A stretch of 54,957 bases of DNA, taken from the NCBI RefSeq assembly GCF_031729055.1, contig NZ_JAVMIP010000021.1:1-54957 (forward strand). Reading direction: 5' to 3'. The notes under the pieces are model-generated. The model did not search any database, had not been told where the DNA came from, and saw nothing but the letters and a program-made list of their open reading frames with translations. Both the position numbers and the translations under genes were made by a program. Below are positions 18,402 to 26,935 of the stretch, piece by piece; within the stretch, counting starts at the first letter, position 1, and every line of letters starts with the position of its first letter. Source of the DNA: Pseudocalidococcus azoricus BACA0444. Lineage in GTDB: Bacteria; Cyanobacteriota; Cyanobacteriia; Thermosynechococcales; Thermosynechococcaceae.

Positions 18402-19841
18402 ATGCAGGTGGCGATTGTTGGGGCAGGGTTAGCCGGATTAGCGGCGGCCATTGATCTGGTGGATGCCGGCCACCAAGTGACGATTTACGAGTCTCGCCCG
18501 TTCATTGGCGGCAAAGTGGGTAGTTGGGTGGATCCCGATGGCAACCACATTGAAATGGGCCTGCACGTTTTCTTTTACAACTACGCCAACCTGTTTGCGC
18601 TTCTGGATAAGGTTGGGGCGAGGCAAAATCTCTTACCGAAAGAACATATCCATACCTTTATCAATCGGGGTGGGATGACCGGTGCCTTGGATTTTCGCTT
18701 TCCCCTCGGTGCGCCGTTTAATGGCTTGAAAGCATTTTTCACCACTAGCCAACTGAATGTCCAGGATAAGCTGCAAAACTCCATTGCCTTGGGAACGAGT
18801 CCGATTGTCCGGGGCCTGGTGGATTATGACGGGGCAATGAAACAAATTCGGGGCCTGGATCAATACAGCTTTGCCGATTGGTTTCGCCGTCACGGGGGTT
18901 CTGCAGGCAGCCTCAAACGCCTTTGGAATCCGATTGCCTATGCCTTAGGTTTTATTGGCGTGGAAGAGATGTCGGCCCGCTGTATGTTGACGATTTTTCA
19001 GATGTTTGCCGCCAAAACTGAAGCCTCCAAACTGAATATGCTGAAAGGCTCACCCCACAACTATTTGCTTAAGCCTTTGGTGGATTACTTAACGGCCCGG
19101 GGGACAGAAATTTTTACCAGGCGGCGGGTCAGGGAGATTTTATTTGATCAGCAAGAGGGTAAAACTACTGTGCAGGGCCTGGTGATTGCCAAAGGGGAAG
19201 AAACCGAAACCATAATCGCCGATGCCTATCTTTGTGCCTGTGATGTCCCCGGAATTCAACGCCTCATCCCCCAGGCCTGGCGCAAGTATCCTGAATTTGA
19301 CAATATTTTCAAGTTGGATGCTGTTCCAGTGGCCACAGTGCAACTCCGCTTTAATGGCTGGGTGACAGAACTCCAAGACCCGGAAAAACGCACACAACTC
19401 CAACAGGCCAGCGGAATTGACAACCTCCTTTACACTGCCGATGCCGATTTTTCCTGTTTTGCCGATTTAGCCCTCGCCAGTCCCGCGGATTACTATCGAG
19501 AAGGGCAAGGGTCTCTGATGCAAGTAGTCTTAACGCCGGGTGATCCCTTCATGAAACAAAGTAATGAAGCGATTGCCCAACACGTTCTCAAACAAATCCA
19601 TGACCTGTTTCCCTCTTCCCGAGACTTAACAATGACTTGGTTTAGTGTGGTGAAATTAGCCCAGTCCCTCTATCGAGAAGCACCGGGGATGGATCCTTAC
19701 CGACCCGCCCAGGCCACCCCAGTGTCTAACTTCTTTTTGGCAGGGAGCTACACTCAACAGGATTATATTGACAGTATGGAGGGGGCAACCATGTCCGGTC
19801 GGCAAGCGGCACAGGCCATATTGGCGGGGTGGAATTCATGA
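18402..19841 (+). CDS. crtQ: Zeta-carotene desaturase (plant type)
   Basis: FAD-dependent desaturase that converts 9,9'-di-cis-zeta-carotene to prolycopene in the poly-cis route to carotenoids. It has 479 residues. The dinucleotide-binding start is [17 protein letters not shown] (residues 3-19), followed by GGKVGSW and the family phrase GLHVFFYNY. The C-terminal FAD motif includes [19 protein letters not shown]. Length and motifs match the CrtP/CrtQ lineage, and [13 protein letters not shown] points to CrtQ rather than phytoene desaturase. Its stop overlaps the start of the next gene (ATGA), an arrangement known from other cyanobacteria. Confidence 0.95.
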   Translation: MQVAIVGAGLAGLAAAIDLVDAGHQVTIYESRPFIGGKVGSWVDPDGNHIEMGLHVFFYNYANLFALLDKVGARQNLLPKEHIHTFINRGGMTGALDFRFPLGAPFNGLKAFFTTSQLNVQDKLQNSIALGTSPIVRGLVDYDGAMKQIRGLDQYSFADWFRRHGGSAGSLKRLWNPIAYALGFIGVEEMSARCMLTIFQMFAAKTEASKLNMLKGSPHNYLLKPLVDYLTARGTEIFTRRRVREILFDQQEGKTTVQGLVIAKGEETETIIADAYLCACDVPGIQRLIPQAWRKYPEFDNIFKLDAVPVATVQLRFNGWVTELQDPEKRTQLQQASGIDNLLYTADADFSCFADLALASPADYYREGQGSLMQVVLTPGDPFMKQSNEAIAQHVLKQIHDLFPSSRDLTMTWFSVVKLAQSLYREAPGMDPYRPAQATPVSNFFLAGSYTQQDYIDSMEGATMSGRQAAQAILAGWNS

Positions 19842-20296
19842 GTGAGTGGCTTGAGCATACCGTCCAAATTGAAGTCGCCGCCCCGATGGATTTGGTGTGG
19901 GATCTATGGTCAGATCTGGAAAAAATGCCCCTGTGGATGAAATGGATTGACTCGGTGAAAGTCCTAGAAGAAAATCCAGATTTGTCCCGTTGGAAGTTGG
20001 CCACCGGGGGCCTGGAATTTAGTTGGCAATCCCGGATTCGACAGCAGATTTTTCATCAAATGATTCAATGGGAATCCGTTGATGGTTTACCCAACCGGGG
20101 GGCGATCCGCTTCTATGATCGTCACGGCAGCAGTATTGTCCGTCTCTCAGTGGCCTATGCCATTCCCGGAGTTCTGGGAAAAATCATGGATCGGTTGTTC
20201 CTCGGTAAAGCGGTGGAAAATAACCTGATGGAATCCCTCCAGGCCTTTCGGGACTATGCCCAGGCTGTGGCTAAACCGGTTTCCCAACCCAATTAA
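19838..20296 (+). CDS. SRPBCC (START-like) family protein
   Basis: A 152-residue protein with the polyketide cyclase/dehydrase-like lipid-binding fold. It opens with [21 protein letters not shown], then [11 protein letters not shown], and ends in a long C-terminal helix ([16 protein letters not shown]). ATG 19838 overlaps the crtQ stop as ATGA, which indicates translational coupling. A partner role for CrtQ, such as binding a hydrophobic carotenoid, is an inference from position; the ligand is unknown. Confidence 0.85.
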   Translation: MSEWLEHTVQIEVAAPMDLVWDLWSDLEKMPLWMKWIDSVKVLEENPDLSRWKLATGGLEFSWQSRIRQQIFHQMIQWESVDGLPNRGAIRFYDRHGSSIVRLSVAYAIPGVLGKIMDRLFLGKAVENNLMESLQAFRDYAQAVAKPVSQPN

Positions 20297-20398
20297 TTTA
20301 AGAAAAACTGGCCTGTACTGGTACAGACGAGCAGAGTAAGGTTATCCTGATAGCAATCTTGCTCAATTTTTGTCTTTTTTTACCAACTTTGTGCCACT

Positions 20399-21913
20399 GT
20401 GAGTGCTCCCCCCCGTAGTCCCAACCCCAATCCTCCCCTCTCTCTGGGCGAACAAGTGGAGCGCTTACCGGCCCTGTTTGCAGCGGCGCGCCCTCAACGT
20501 CCAGGTGATAATGGCTCGCGCTCAAGTCGGATTACCCCAGCCCAAACGGAATTGATTCGTTGTTTGAAAACTATTTTGGAGCAGCCCCTTCCCCAGGAAG
20601 ACGGGATTTTGCGCGGCGGCTATCTGCAACGGTTAATTGAGGCCTATGCCCAGTTATTTGCCAGTTGTTTATCGGGGAGCAGTAGCCAACTCCAACACCA
20701 GGCCCTGGTTCAAACCGTCCAACGCCTCAGCCAAATCCCGATGACGGTTATCCAAGAAGACTATGATCGTCTCAACCGAGGTCATTATAACGTCCCCCTC
20801 AAGCAACTCGTTCTCTCCTTTAGCCGCCCTACCCTGGCCCAACGGGCTACCCCACCGACCTTAACGGAAGCTGAATGTTTCTTAGCCATTTTTATCCAAG
20901 CCCTGCGTCAACAACTGGGTTCGGTGGTTTTATTCAGCGATGAATTTAAGCGTGACTATCGGGATTTACTGCGGAGTGTCTGTAAGGCAGCCCCAGATCC
21001 GGAACTTTGCCAAAGTAATCTCCCCGGTTGGCTTTGGGAAGCGATGAAGTCCTTTGACCCCCTGAAGGCGTTTAGTGCCACAGGCCACGGCCGCCCCACC
21101 TTCGAGGCCTGGGTGAGAACGGTTGTTAATAATAAACTGGCCGATGAAAAACGGAAGCTCCTCAAACGGGAAGCCGATGAACTGCTGTTTTATGAAAGCC
21201 GGGCGTTACCGATGTTTGAACAGCGTTATGCCGCGGCTGGGGCAGCGGTGCAAGAGGAGTTAGATTTGGCCGCTTGTTGCCAACTGATTAAGATTGTCCA
21301 ATCAGAAATTACTGACCCCCGGATTCGGACTTCGACAACCCGTTTGCGCCAACAAATTGCCCAACTCTTAGGCTGGACAATTGAATATACCCGTGAAATT
21401 CATCAGCAAGTCCGGCGGATTTTAGGGCGTTATGTTCAGTCAACTCGCTCCCTGAACATTACCTCCACCGACAGTAACCAAGAATGGATTGATAATTACC
21501 CCGATGCCCGCACTCTGCCCAATTTAGGGAATCAGGGGGTAGATTGCATGGTGGACTTTCTCAATGATCAGCAAACACCCATCTGGGTGCGAGATTGGTG
21601 TGAAAAACGGCGTACCCAGGCCGAAATTGCGGCCGAACTCTTTGTCAGCCAACCGACTATTTCCCGTTGTCTCGGCCGTGAATATCGTCTCTGGCTTTAC
21701 CGTAGGTTCTTCAAAGATCAACAAACCCCAGAATGGATGAGGCGATGGTACGATACCCAAACCATATCCAGCCCCCATCAACGACGGCAAGCGCGACGGG
21801 ATATTCATCCAGACTATGCCCGTGGCGTGTTTACGGCAAAGCAGATTGATGACCAAATTGAGGCGCGGCTAGAAGAATGGTGCTTACGCAATGGCATTTA
21901 TTATTTAGCCTAA
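20399..21913 (+). CDS. Large sigma-70-like / helix-turn-helix regulator
   Basis: A 504-residue protein whose middle resembles sigma-70 region 2. Residues 216-252 (SFDPLKAF, then FEAWVRTVVNNKLADEKRK) are like the helix of ECF sigma factors. A putative DNA-binding helix-turn-helix follows at 405-432 (TQAEIAAELFVSQPTISRCL). The first 200 residues are helical and match nothing I know. An internal repeat is visible: NDQQTPIWVRDWCEKR at 389-404 and KDQQTPEWMRRWYDTQ at 439-454. It starts with GTG 20399. A DUF1822 gene follows 34 bp later, a neighbour pairing I associate with cyanobacterial sigma-like genes. A role as a transcription regulator is inferred. Confidence 0.6.
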   Translation: MSAPPRSPNPNPPLSLGEQVERLPALFAAARPQRPGDNGSRSSRITPAQTELIRCLKTILEQPLPQEDGILRGGYLQRLIEAYAQLFASCLSGSSSQLQHQALVQTVQRLSQIPMTVIQEDYDRLNRGHYNVPLKQLVLSFSRPTLAQRATPPTLTEAECFLAIFIQALRQQLGSVVLFSDEFKRDYRDLLRSVCKAAPDPELCQSNLPGWLWEAMKSFDPLKAFSATGHGRPTFEAWVRTVVNNKLADEKRKLLKREADELLFYESRALPMFEQRYAAAGAAVQEELDLAACCQLIKIVQSEITDPRIRTSTTRLRQQIAQLLGWTIEYTREIHQQVRRILGRYVQSTRSLNITSTDSNQEWIDNYPDARTLPNLGNQGVDCMVDFLNDQQTPIWVRDWCEKRRTQAEIAAELFVSQPTISRCLGREYRLWLYRRFFKDQQTPEWMRRWYDTQTISSPHQRRQARRDIHPDYARGVFTAKQIDDQIEARLEEWCLRNGIYYLA

Positions 21914-21947
21914 TTTCAAACTTGGCCGAAGCTATTCACTTGTACGG

Positions 21948-22775
21948 ATGATACTATTTATGAGTTCTATGTTTGCCCCTGTAGTTCCCATCGGTCGGCA
22001 GGCCTGGGATGCGGCCCAATCCGTTTTGCAAGCCTGTAGCCCCCATCGCCAAAAAGCGGCCTTACCCTACCTGTTGGCCATGTATAGTTTTATGGCCTGG
22101 TGGGAAGAGGATGCCCAGGCCGTCAACGGTGGCTTAGAACGGGAGTTATCGTTAACCACAACTTGGTGTGAACAACCAGAGGTTTTAGAACTGATCAATC
22201 TGGCCGATTTGAATGTGGAGGGAGTGCAGTTAGCCTTCTATCCCCTAGAGGTCGGTCAAAGCAGTTTTGAGATTCATTGTCCAACGTTCTTAGGGGTTTT
22301 ACAAGCCGACTTGGCTGTGGCGGTAGAGTTAGATCGGTGTCAGTGCTGGGCTAAATTACTGGGTTTCTTAGATCGGGCGGCTTTAGTTCAACATTGGCAA
22401 GCCCAACCCCCCGATACCCAAGGGTTTTCCCCAGTACCCCTAGAACTTTTGCAGCCGATTTACTACCTACCTGAGCAAATTAGCTACCTTCAACCCGCTA
22501 TCCCCCAGGCCAGCCCTAAAACCCAGGCTAAGGCTAAAGCCAATAAAACTAATCGCAATCAGCCCCAGCCAGCCGCGCCCACAGATGTCCATCAACTCAC
22601 GGCTAAGTTGCTGCAATTGGGAGTCACACCGGTTGCCCCAGGCCTGGAAGGAAAACCCACAGAAGCGACTCGCAGGATTTCTACCCAGTCGAAAGACGCT
22701 AGTTCCGTCAATCGTTTAGTCCAGGCCCTACAGATTTATAACGGCATTAGTACCATTGAGAAGATCAACAATTAA
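21948..22775 (+). CDS. DUF1822 family protein
   Basis: A 275-residue protein of a cyanobacterial family of unknown function. Typical segments are LADLNVEGVQLAFYPLEV, SSFEIHCPTFLGVLQADLAVAVELD (split here by reading) and AKLLGFLDRAALVQHW. The last 90 residues are a low-complexity linker rich in Ala, Pro, Lys and Gln. The start could be ATG 21948, 21960 or 21969. It follows the sigma-like gene by 34 bp on the same strand, so the two probably form one unit. Confidence 0.75.
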   Translation: MILFMSSMFAPVVPIGRQAWDAAQSVLQACSPHRQKAALPYLLAMYSFMAWWEEDAQAVNGGLERELSLTTTWCEQPEVLELINLADLNVEGVQLAFYPLEVGQSSFEIHCPTFLGVLQADLAVAVELDRCQCWAKLLGFLDRAALVQHWQAQPPDTQGFSPVPLELLQPIYYLPEQISYLQPAIPQASPKTQAKAKANKTNRNQPQPAAPTDVHQLTAKLLQLGVTPVAPGLEGKPTEATRRISTQSKDASSVNRLVQALQIYNGISTIEKINN

Positions 22776-22927
22776 GCCCGGTATTAACCCCTGATTAACA
22801 TCCCTTGTCTGAGGCTCCTATAGCTTGGAGTCAATGATGGTCGCAATTCAGTGTGTCTCTTGAGCAGGGGGACTACCCGGTCTTTTGAGGGATCTGTTTG
22901 GCGATCTGTGAATCCAGGGATGTGGCG

Positions 22928-23665
22928 ATGTATCGAATCTCCAATGTTTTGATCATGGCTTGGCACCAGGCCCGTCAGCGTTTACCCCTTTGCTCACTGG
23001 GGTTATATTTAATTTTGATGGCTATGATAGCGGCGGTATTTACACCTCTGTCTATCGGGCGGTTGAGTAGTACAGTCCCAAGAGCGGTGATTCAGTCTGG
23101 TGACTCCCTCAACAACTCCGGGGGGATCATACCGCCAGGCCTGGCACAAATGTTAGAGACTATTTTTCTGCCTATTAGTATTTTATTGTCGGCCCTCAAT
23201 CAGTTTTGGCTACCTTGGATCATGGCTTTAGTCTTGGTGGCCCTAGTGACCCAATACTTTGTCGCTCAGCGTAGTCGGGTCAATTGGTTTGGGCTAGGAG
23301 CGGGGAGTTCAGGCATCGCCATTGTCCTGATGGTGTTGGGGTTATGGGTTGAACCGGTGTTAACAGTGACTATGGCGATTGTGGGCTTTCCGGCCGGAGC
23401 AGCGGTTATATTTCTATATCGGGAATTAGAACATCAACGCTTGGCCTGGAAGTCATGTCTGGCGATTACCGCCTTGGCAACCCTATTTGGGCTGATTTTG
23501 GGCATTTGGTTGTTAATTGGCTTTTTTCAATTTCGGGCCATTGGCATTCCGGCGGGACAATCTGGACATACCTTGGCCTTGGTGCTGTTTCCCTATGTTT
23601 GTTTCCTTGGCCTGGGCTTGGTGATTGCCCTCTTATCCCCTTGGTTTAGCCGTCCTTCGGCCTAG
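22928..23665 (+). CDS. Polytopic membrane protein of unknown function
   Basis: From ATG 22928 the protein has 245 residues and about six hydrophobic segments, near 22-42, 78-110 (probably two), 124-146, 148-164, 178-200 and 214-237. Loops are short, and no catalytic motif is visible. A TTG at 22898 would add ten residues. I recognise no family. It stands alone, with 152 bp before it and the long pilM upstream region after it. Confidence 0.55.
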   Translation: MYRISNVLIMAWHQARQRLPLCSLGLYLILMAMIAAVFTPLSIGRLSSTVPRAVIQSGDSLNNSGGIIPPGLAQMLETIFLPISILLSALNQFWLPWIMALVLVALVTQYFVAQRSRVNWFGLGAGSSGIAIVLMVLGLWVEPVLTVTMAIVGFPAGAAVIFLYRELEHQRLAWKSCLAITALATLFGLILGIWLLIGFFQFRAIGIPAGQSGHTLALVLFPYVCFLGLGLVIALLSPWFSRPSA

Positions 23666-24256
23666 AATTTCTACCTCCCTCAGGTTGCAAAAGTCGTTAT
23701 CAAGAGCACACAAACCTACAACAAATGATGACTTTTATCTTGTCGGTTTAGAGCAGATGTCTTGCGGTTTTGCTTCAGAACTCCTGATCTACAGTCATAA
23801 ATCCCAGGCCTGCAATCAATCCACTTAAGATGAAGAGTGTGGGGTGAAACGATGAAGGGTGAGAGGGAGACCAGTCAGAAAATGCTTAATGGGCAGTCTT
23901 TTTGACATTTCTATTCCCTCAGAACAGTCTGCGTAACGCTATAGTAGCCGGCCCTTGCCAATTTGTGCCTTTATCCCCCTTGATGGAAATCATTTTTGTG
24001 ACATTCAGGAAACTGTCTGGCCAGATATTAAAGTTCTGTTACCCTCCAGCTATGGTTAGGGTCGGGATTCGCTTAGGGCTTGACAGTATTTTGTGTTTCT
24101 TTGAGGTGGCACATCCGATTCACTCAGTTCTGCATAAGTCCTGAGAATTGGCCCTAAAGCATTGGTAGTTGACGGTTTGCTCCTCTTCGTTTGTTTCTGA
24201 TTGGATTGTTCATTATCGTCCAATTTTTCGGCCTATATGGGAATTTAGGTGCAGTT
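23666..24256. other. Long non-coding stretch upstream of the pilus operon
   Basis: About 590 bp between the membrane protein gene and pilM. Several frames of 60-80 codons are open on the plus strand, but none looks like a protein. A TTGACA at 24080-24085 could be a -35 element, but I see no good -10 at the right distance. The rest may be a long 5' leader or regulatory region for pilMNOQ. Confidence 0.4.
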
Positions 24257-25336
24257 GTGATTGCTAGTTTATTTACCAAACCAAAACAAGGCCTGGGCAT
24301 AGAACTTACCCCGGAGCGAGTCAATATCGCCCTTTTAGAGCAGGGACGGCAGGGAATTAAGTTAAGTTCCTTTGTCTCTGTTCCCCTCAACGAAGGTGCC
24401 ATCGAAGAAGGGCGGATCATGGACACAGCGGCGGTGGCAGAAGCGATTCGTCAAGGTCTCGAAGAAAAAAAGATCAAGGCTAAAAATGCCATTAGTGCCA
24501 TTCCCATGGGAGATGCGGTGATTCGCTTGATTCGTCTCCCGGCGGAGTTAAGCAATGCCGAGCTGCGGGAAATGGTCCTCTACCAAGAAGCCCCCCTTTA
24601 TCTGCCCTTTCCCCGAGAAGAAGCGGATGTTGATTATCAGAAGTTGGGCAGCAGCCTGGATGATGATGGGATTGAGCGGGTGGAAGTTTTGCTGGTGGGG
24701 ACGTTGCGCTCTGTCACCGATACTATTGCCAGTACGTTTATCCAGGCCGGTGTGCAACTGACAACGTTAGAAGTGTCCAGCTTTGCTCTGATGCGGACGA
24801 TGCGAGAACAACTCCAGCAATTAGTTGGGGAAGCCGTGGCGATTGTGGATATTGGCTACGACGGTACAGAAATTAGCATTGTTAAGGACGGGATTCCCCA
24901 ATTTAATCGTAAAGTTCCTATTGGCACAGCCCGGATGCAAGAGGCGATTAGTCGAGCCATGAATTTACCTCCAGCAATGGGGGTGGATCTGCTGAGTAGT
25001 TTATCGGTTCCCGTGGGACAAATGGATGGTGTTCCAGCTAACCCAAGTTCGGCGGCAATCTTACGAGTGTTGGGGGATTTATCCGATGAAATCCGCCGTT
25101 CGATTGATTTCTACTTAAATCAAGGTGAAACATTAGAAATTTCGCAACTTCTCTTGGCGGGAGTTGGGGCAGGAATTGGTCAAATTGATGAGTTTTTTAA
25201 TGAAAAGTTGAACTATGTCACCCTCCTCATGGATCCGATTGCCAACCTCTCACTCCAGGTGAGTGATGAACTTTCCCCAGATAAACGCCCAGGCCTGGGA
25301 ACGGTCATTGGCCTGGGTTTGCGCGGCGTATTCTAA
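24257..25336 (+). CDS. pilM: Type IV pilus assembly protein PilM
   Basis: Cytoplasmic actin-like ATPase-fold protein that binds the N-terminus of PilN and anchors the inner-membrane alignment complex of type IV pili. The chosen start is GTG 24257, giving 359 residues that begin with IASLFTKPKQGLGIELTPERVN; AGG at 24247-24249 serves as a ribosome site. A TTG at 24191 would add a hydrophobic 22-residue segment not expected in PilM. The actin-fold elements GIELTPERVNIALL, VDIGYDGTEISIV and LLAGVGAGIGQIDEFF are present. First gene of pilM-N-O-Q, needed for motility and DNA uptake. Confidence 0.92.
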   Translation: MIASLFTKPKQGLGIELTPERVNIALLEQGRQGIKLSSFVSVPLNEGAIEEGRIMDTAAVAEAIRQGLEEKKIKAKNAISAIPMGDAVIRLIRLPAELSNAELREMVLYQEAPLYLPFPREEADVDYQKLGSSLDDDGIERVEVLLVGTLRSVTDTIASTFIQAGVQLTTLEVSSFALMRTMREQLQQLVGEAVAIVDIGYDGTEISIVKDGIPQFNRKVPIGTARMQEAISRAMNLPPAMGVDLLSSLSVPVGQMDGVPANPSSAAILRVLGDLSDEIRRSIDFYLNQGETLEISQLLLAGVGAGIGQIDEFFNEKLNYVTLLMDPIANLSLQVSDELSPDKRPGLGTVIGLGLRGVF

Positions 25337-25354
25337 GCAGGAGATGAGCGACTT

Positions 25355-26098
25355 ATGTATGTAATTGACATTAACTTACTGAGAGACCGACCAGAATTTG
25401 GCGGCGAAGTTGACTCTGGCACTGTTGGGGGAGGCACTGACAATACCCCAATTATTATTGGTGGAGTTGCGGCGGCTGTTTTCATTGGCCTAGTTGTTTT
25501 GGGAGCTGCTGGAGCCACCTACTGGACAAGCCAACTCCAAGCCAAGAAGGCTGAAGTGGAAGCCCGCCTTGGAGAAGTTGCCCCCAAGTTGGCGGAACTC
25601 GGAGAATTAAAAACTGAGGTTACAAACATCACGGCGGAAACTAAAGCCCTAACAACTATCTTCAATCAGGTCAAGCCCTGGTCAGCCCTCCTGCGGGATT
25701 TAGCTGGTAATACTCCCAAAGGGCTACAGATTACCCAGATTACTCAGGCGGCTCCACCCCCACCTCCAGCCCCACCCCCTGCAAAGGAAGGTGAAACTCC
25801 CCCCCCGCCTCCCCCCCCGCCAATGACATCGGATTTAACGCTTGATGGCCAGGCCGAGTCTTTTCCTGATGTGAATGATTTTGTGTTGCTGTTACAACAA
25901 AAGTCACCATTCCTAGTCCCGAACTCCACTCGGCTTGTTTCTGCCAATCGAGAGAGCAACTTCATCAAGTTTCAAATTAAAACCACAGTGAGTGATGTCC
26001 CTGCCAGTGAGTTACTCCAGGCCCTTGAACAGAACGGGGCATCCGGTTTAGCCTCTCGCATTAAATTTTTGAAAGAACGAGGAGTGGTAACACAATGA
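25355..26098 (+). CDS. pilN: Type IV pilus assembly protein PilN with a proline-rich insert
   Basis: Bitopic inner-membrane protein that links PilM to PilO. It has 247 residues. The N-terminal PilM-binding peptide reads YVIDINLLRDRPEF, a membrane helix lies near 36-58, a coiled region follows, and a ferredoxin-like periplasmic domain ends the chain. The domain is interrupted near residues 132-152 by an insert made almost only of proline and alanine. At the DNA level this insert includes two runs of eight C (25799-25806 and 25811-25818). AGGAGA precedes ATG 25355. The stop overlaps the pilO start. Confidence 0.93.
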   Translation: MYVIDINLLRDRPEFGGEVDSGTVGGGTDNTPIIIGGVAAAVFIGLVVLGAAGATYWTSQLQAKKAEVEARLGEVAPKLAELGELKTEVTNITAETKALTTIFNQVKPWSALLRDLAGNTPKGLQITQITQAAPPPPPAPPPAKEGETPPPPPPPPMTSDLTLDGQAESFPDVNDFVLLLQQKSPFLVPNSTRLVSANRESNFIKFQIKTTVSDVPASELLQALEQNGASGLASRIKFLKERGVVTQ

Positions 26099-26823
26099 CC
26101 CTAACTGGAGATTTTGGCTCCCCCATTCAAGACAGCCCGCCCCCGTCTTATCCCACCGTATTTGGGGTTACTTTCACGCCGATTGTTACAGGGATCCTAA
26201 TTGCAGTTGGTGGTTTATTGGTGGCCGCTTACCTTGGCTCAATCCTCGTGGCTCCAAAATTGGAAGAAGCGACCGCCCTACAACTCGAACTCTCCCAACA
26301 AGAGGATGACCTGAAGCAGCGGGAGGAAACCCTCAAGCAACTTAATAAAGTGGTCGCCGACCTAGACCAGGCCAAGGTCAATAACCAACAGGTACGAACC
26401 CTCTTTGCGGATCAAAAAGCCTTGGATACACTCCTCCTAGACTTGAATCAGATTATTACTGCTAGCCAGGCCCGCCTAGATAAGTATGAGCCTCAGCCCC
26501 CTGCAGTTGTTGCCGATGGCTCCCTTGGGCCTGAACTGAACAACAAGATTAAGCAGCAAGTCACGAACGTGATCATGGAAGGCTCCTATGAACAGACGAT
26601 TAAGGTGATGCAAAGCATTGACAGCCAGCAAAATTTCTTAGTCGTGCGGGGATTAACGGTTGAGGCCATTCCGACCAAGCCTGGCCTGGTTAAGTCAACC
26701 TTTAATATGATTGCCTATGTCCCCCTCACCCCAGAGGAATTGGCGGCGGCCAATCCCCCCCCGGAACCCAAGCCAGAAGGGGAAGGGCAAAAAGATGGCC
26801 AACCTAAACCGGAGGGTACCTAA
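26095..26823 (+). CDS. pilO: Type IV pilus assembly protein PilO
   Basis: Bitopic partner of PilN in the alignment complex. It has 242 residues: a cytoplasmic start of about 30 residues, a membrane helix near 31-53 (TPIVTGILIAVGGLLVAAYL), a coiled coil at about 60-105, and a periplasmic domain. The C-terminus is a Pro/Glu/Lys-rich tail. ATG 26095 overlaps the pilN TGA as ATGA, which implies coupled translation. The 112 bp before pilQ carry no gene. Confidence 0.93.
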   Translation: MTLTGDFGSPIQDSPPPSYPTVFGVTFTPIVTGILIAVGGLLVAAYLGSILVAPKLEEATALQLELSQQEDDLKQREETLKQLNKVVADLDQAKVNNQQVRTLFADQKALDTLLLDLNQIITASQARLDKYEPQPPAVVADGSLGPELNNKIKQQVTNVIMEGSYEQTIKVMQSIDSQQNFLVVRGLTVEAIPTKPGLVKSTFNMIAYVPLTPEELAAANPPPEPKPEGEGQKDGQPKPEGT

Positions 26824-26935
26824 GTCATTATCAAGACCCTGATACCCACCCCCTGCGAAGACCAATCTGTGATCTAAAAAATCTGTCCTTCTTTAATTGT
26901 TCTGAGTTTTGCCAAGTTTTGTGAGGAGTAGAGTT

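Noticed and set aside
20297..20398. Terminator after the SRPBCC gene
   Set aside because: Only short arms (CTGTA/TACAG) without a following T-run could be found; a T-rich tract lies nearby but with a weak stem.
24080..24085. TTGACA as the -35 of a pilM promoter
   Set aside because: No acceptable -10 at 16-18 bp; kept only as a note.
23902..24144. 80-codon frame upstream of pilM
   Set aside because: No ribosome site, no recognisable domain, and composition like the flanking non-coding DNA.
24191..24256. TTG-initiated hydrophobic extension of PilM
   Set aside because: PilM is cytoplasmic; the GTG at 24257 has a ribosome site and yields the usual N-terminus.
25741..25825. Frameshift or assembly error in the C-rich part of pilN
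   Set aside because: The frame stays open through both C8 runs and continues into conserved PilN sequence, so no error is required.
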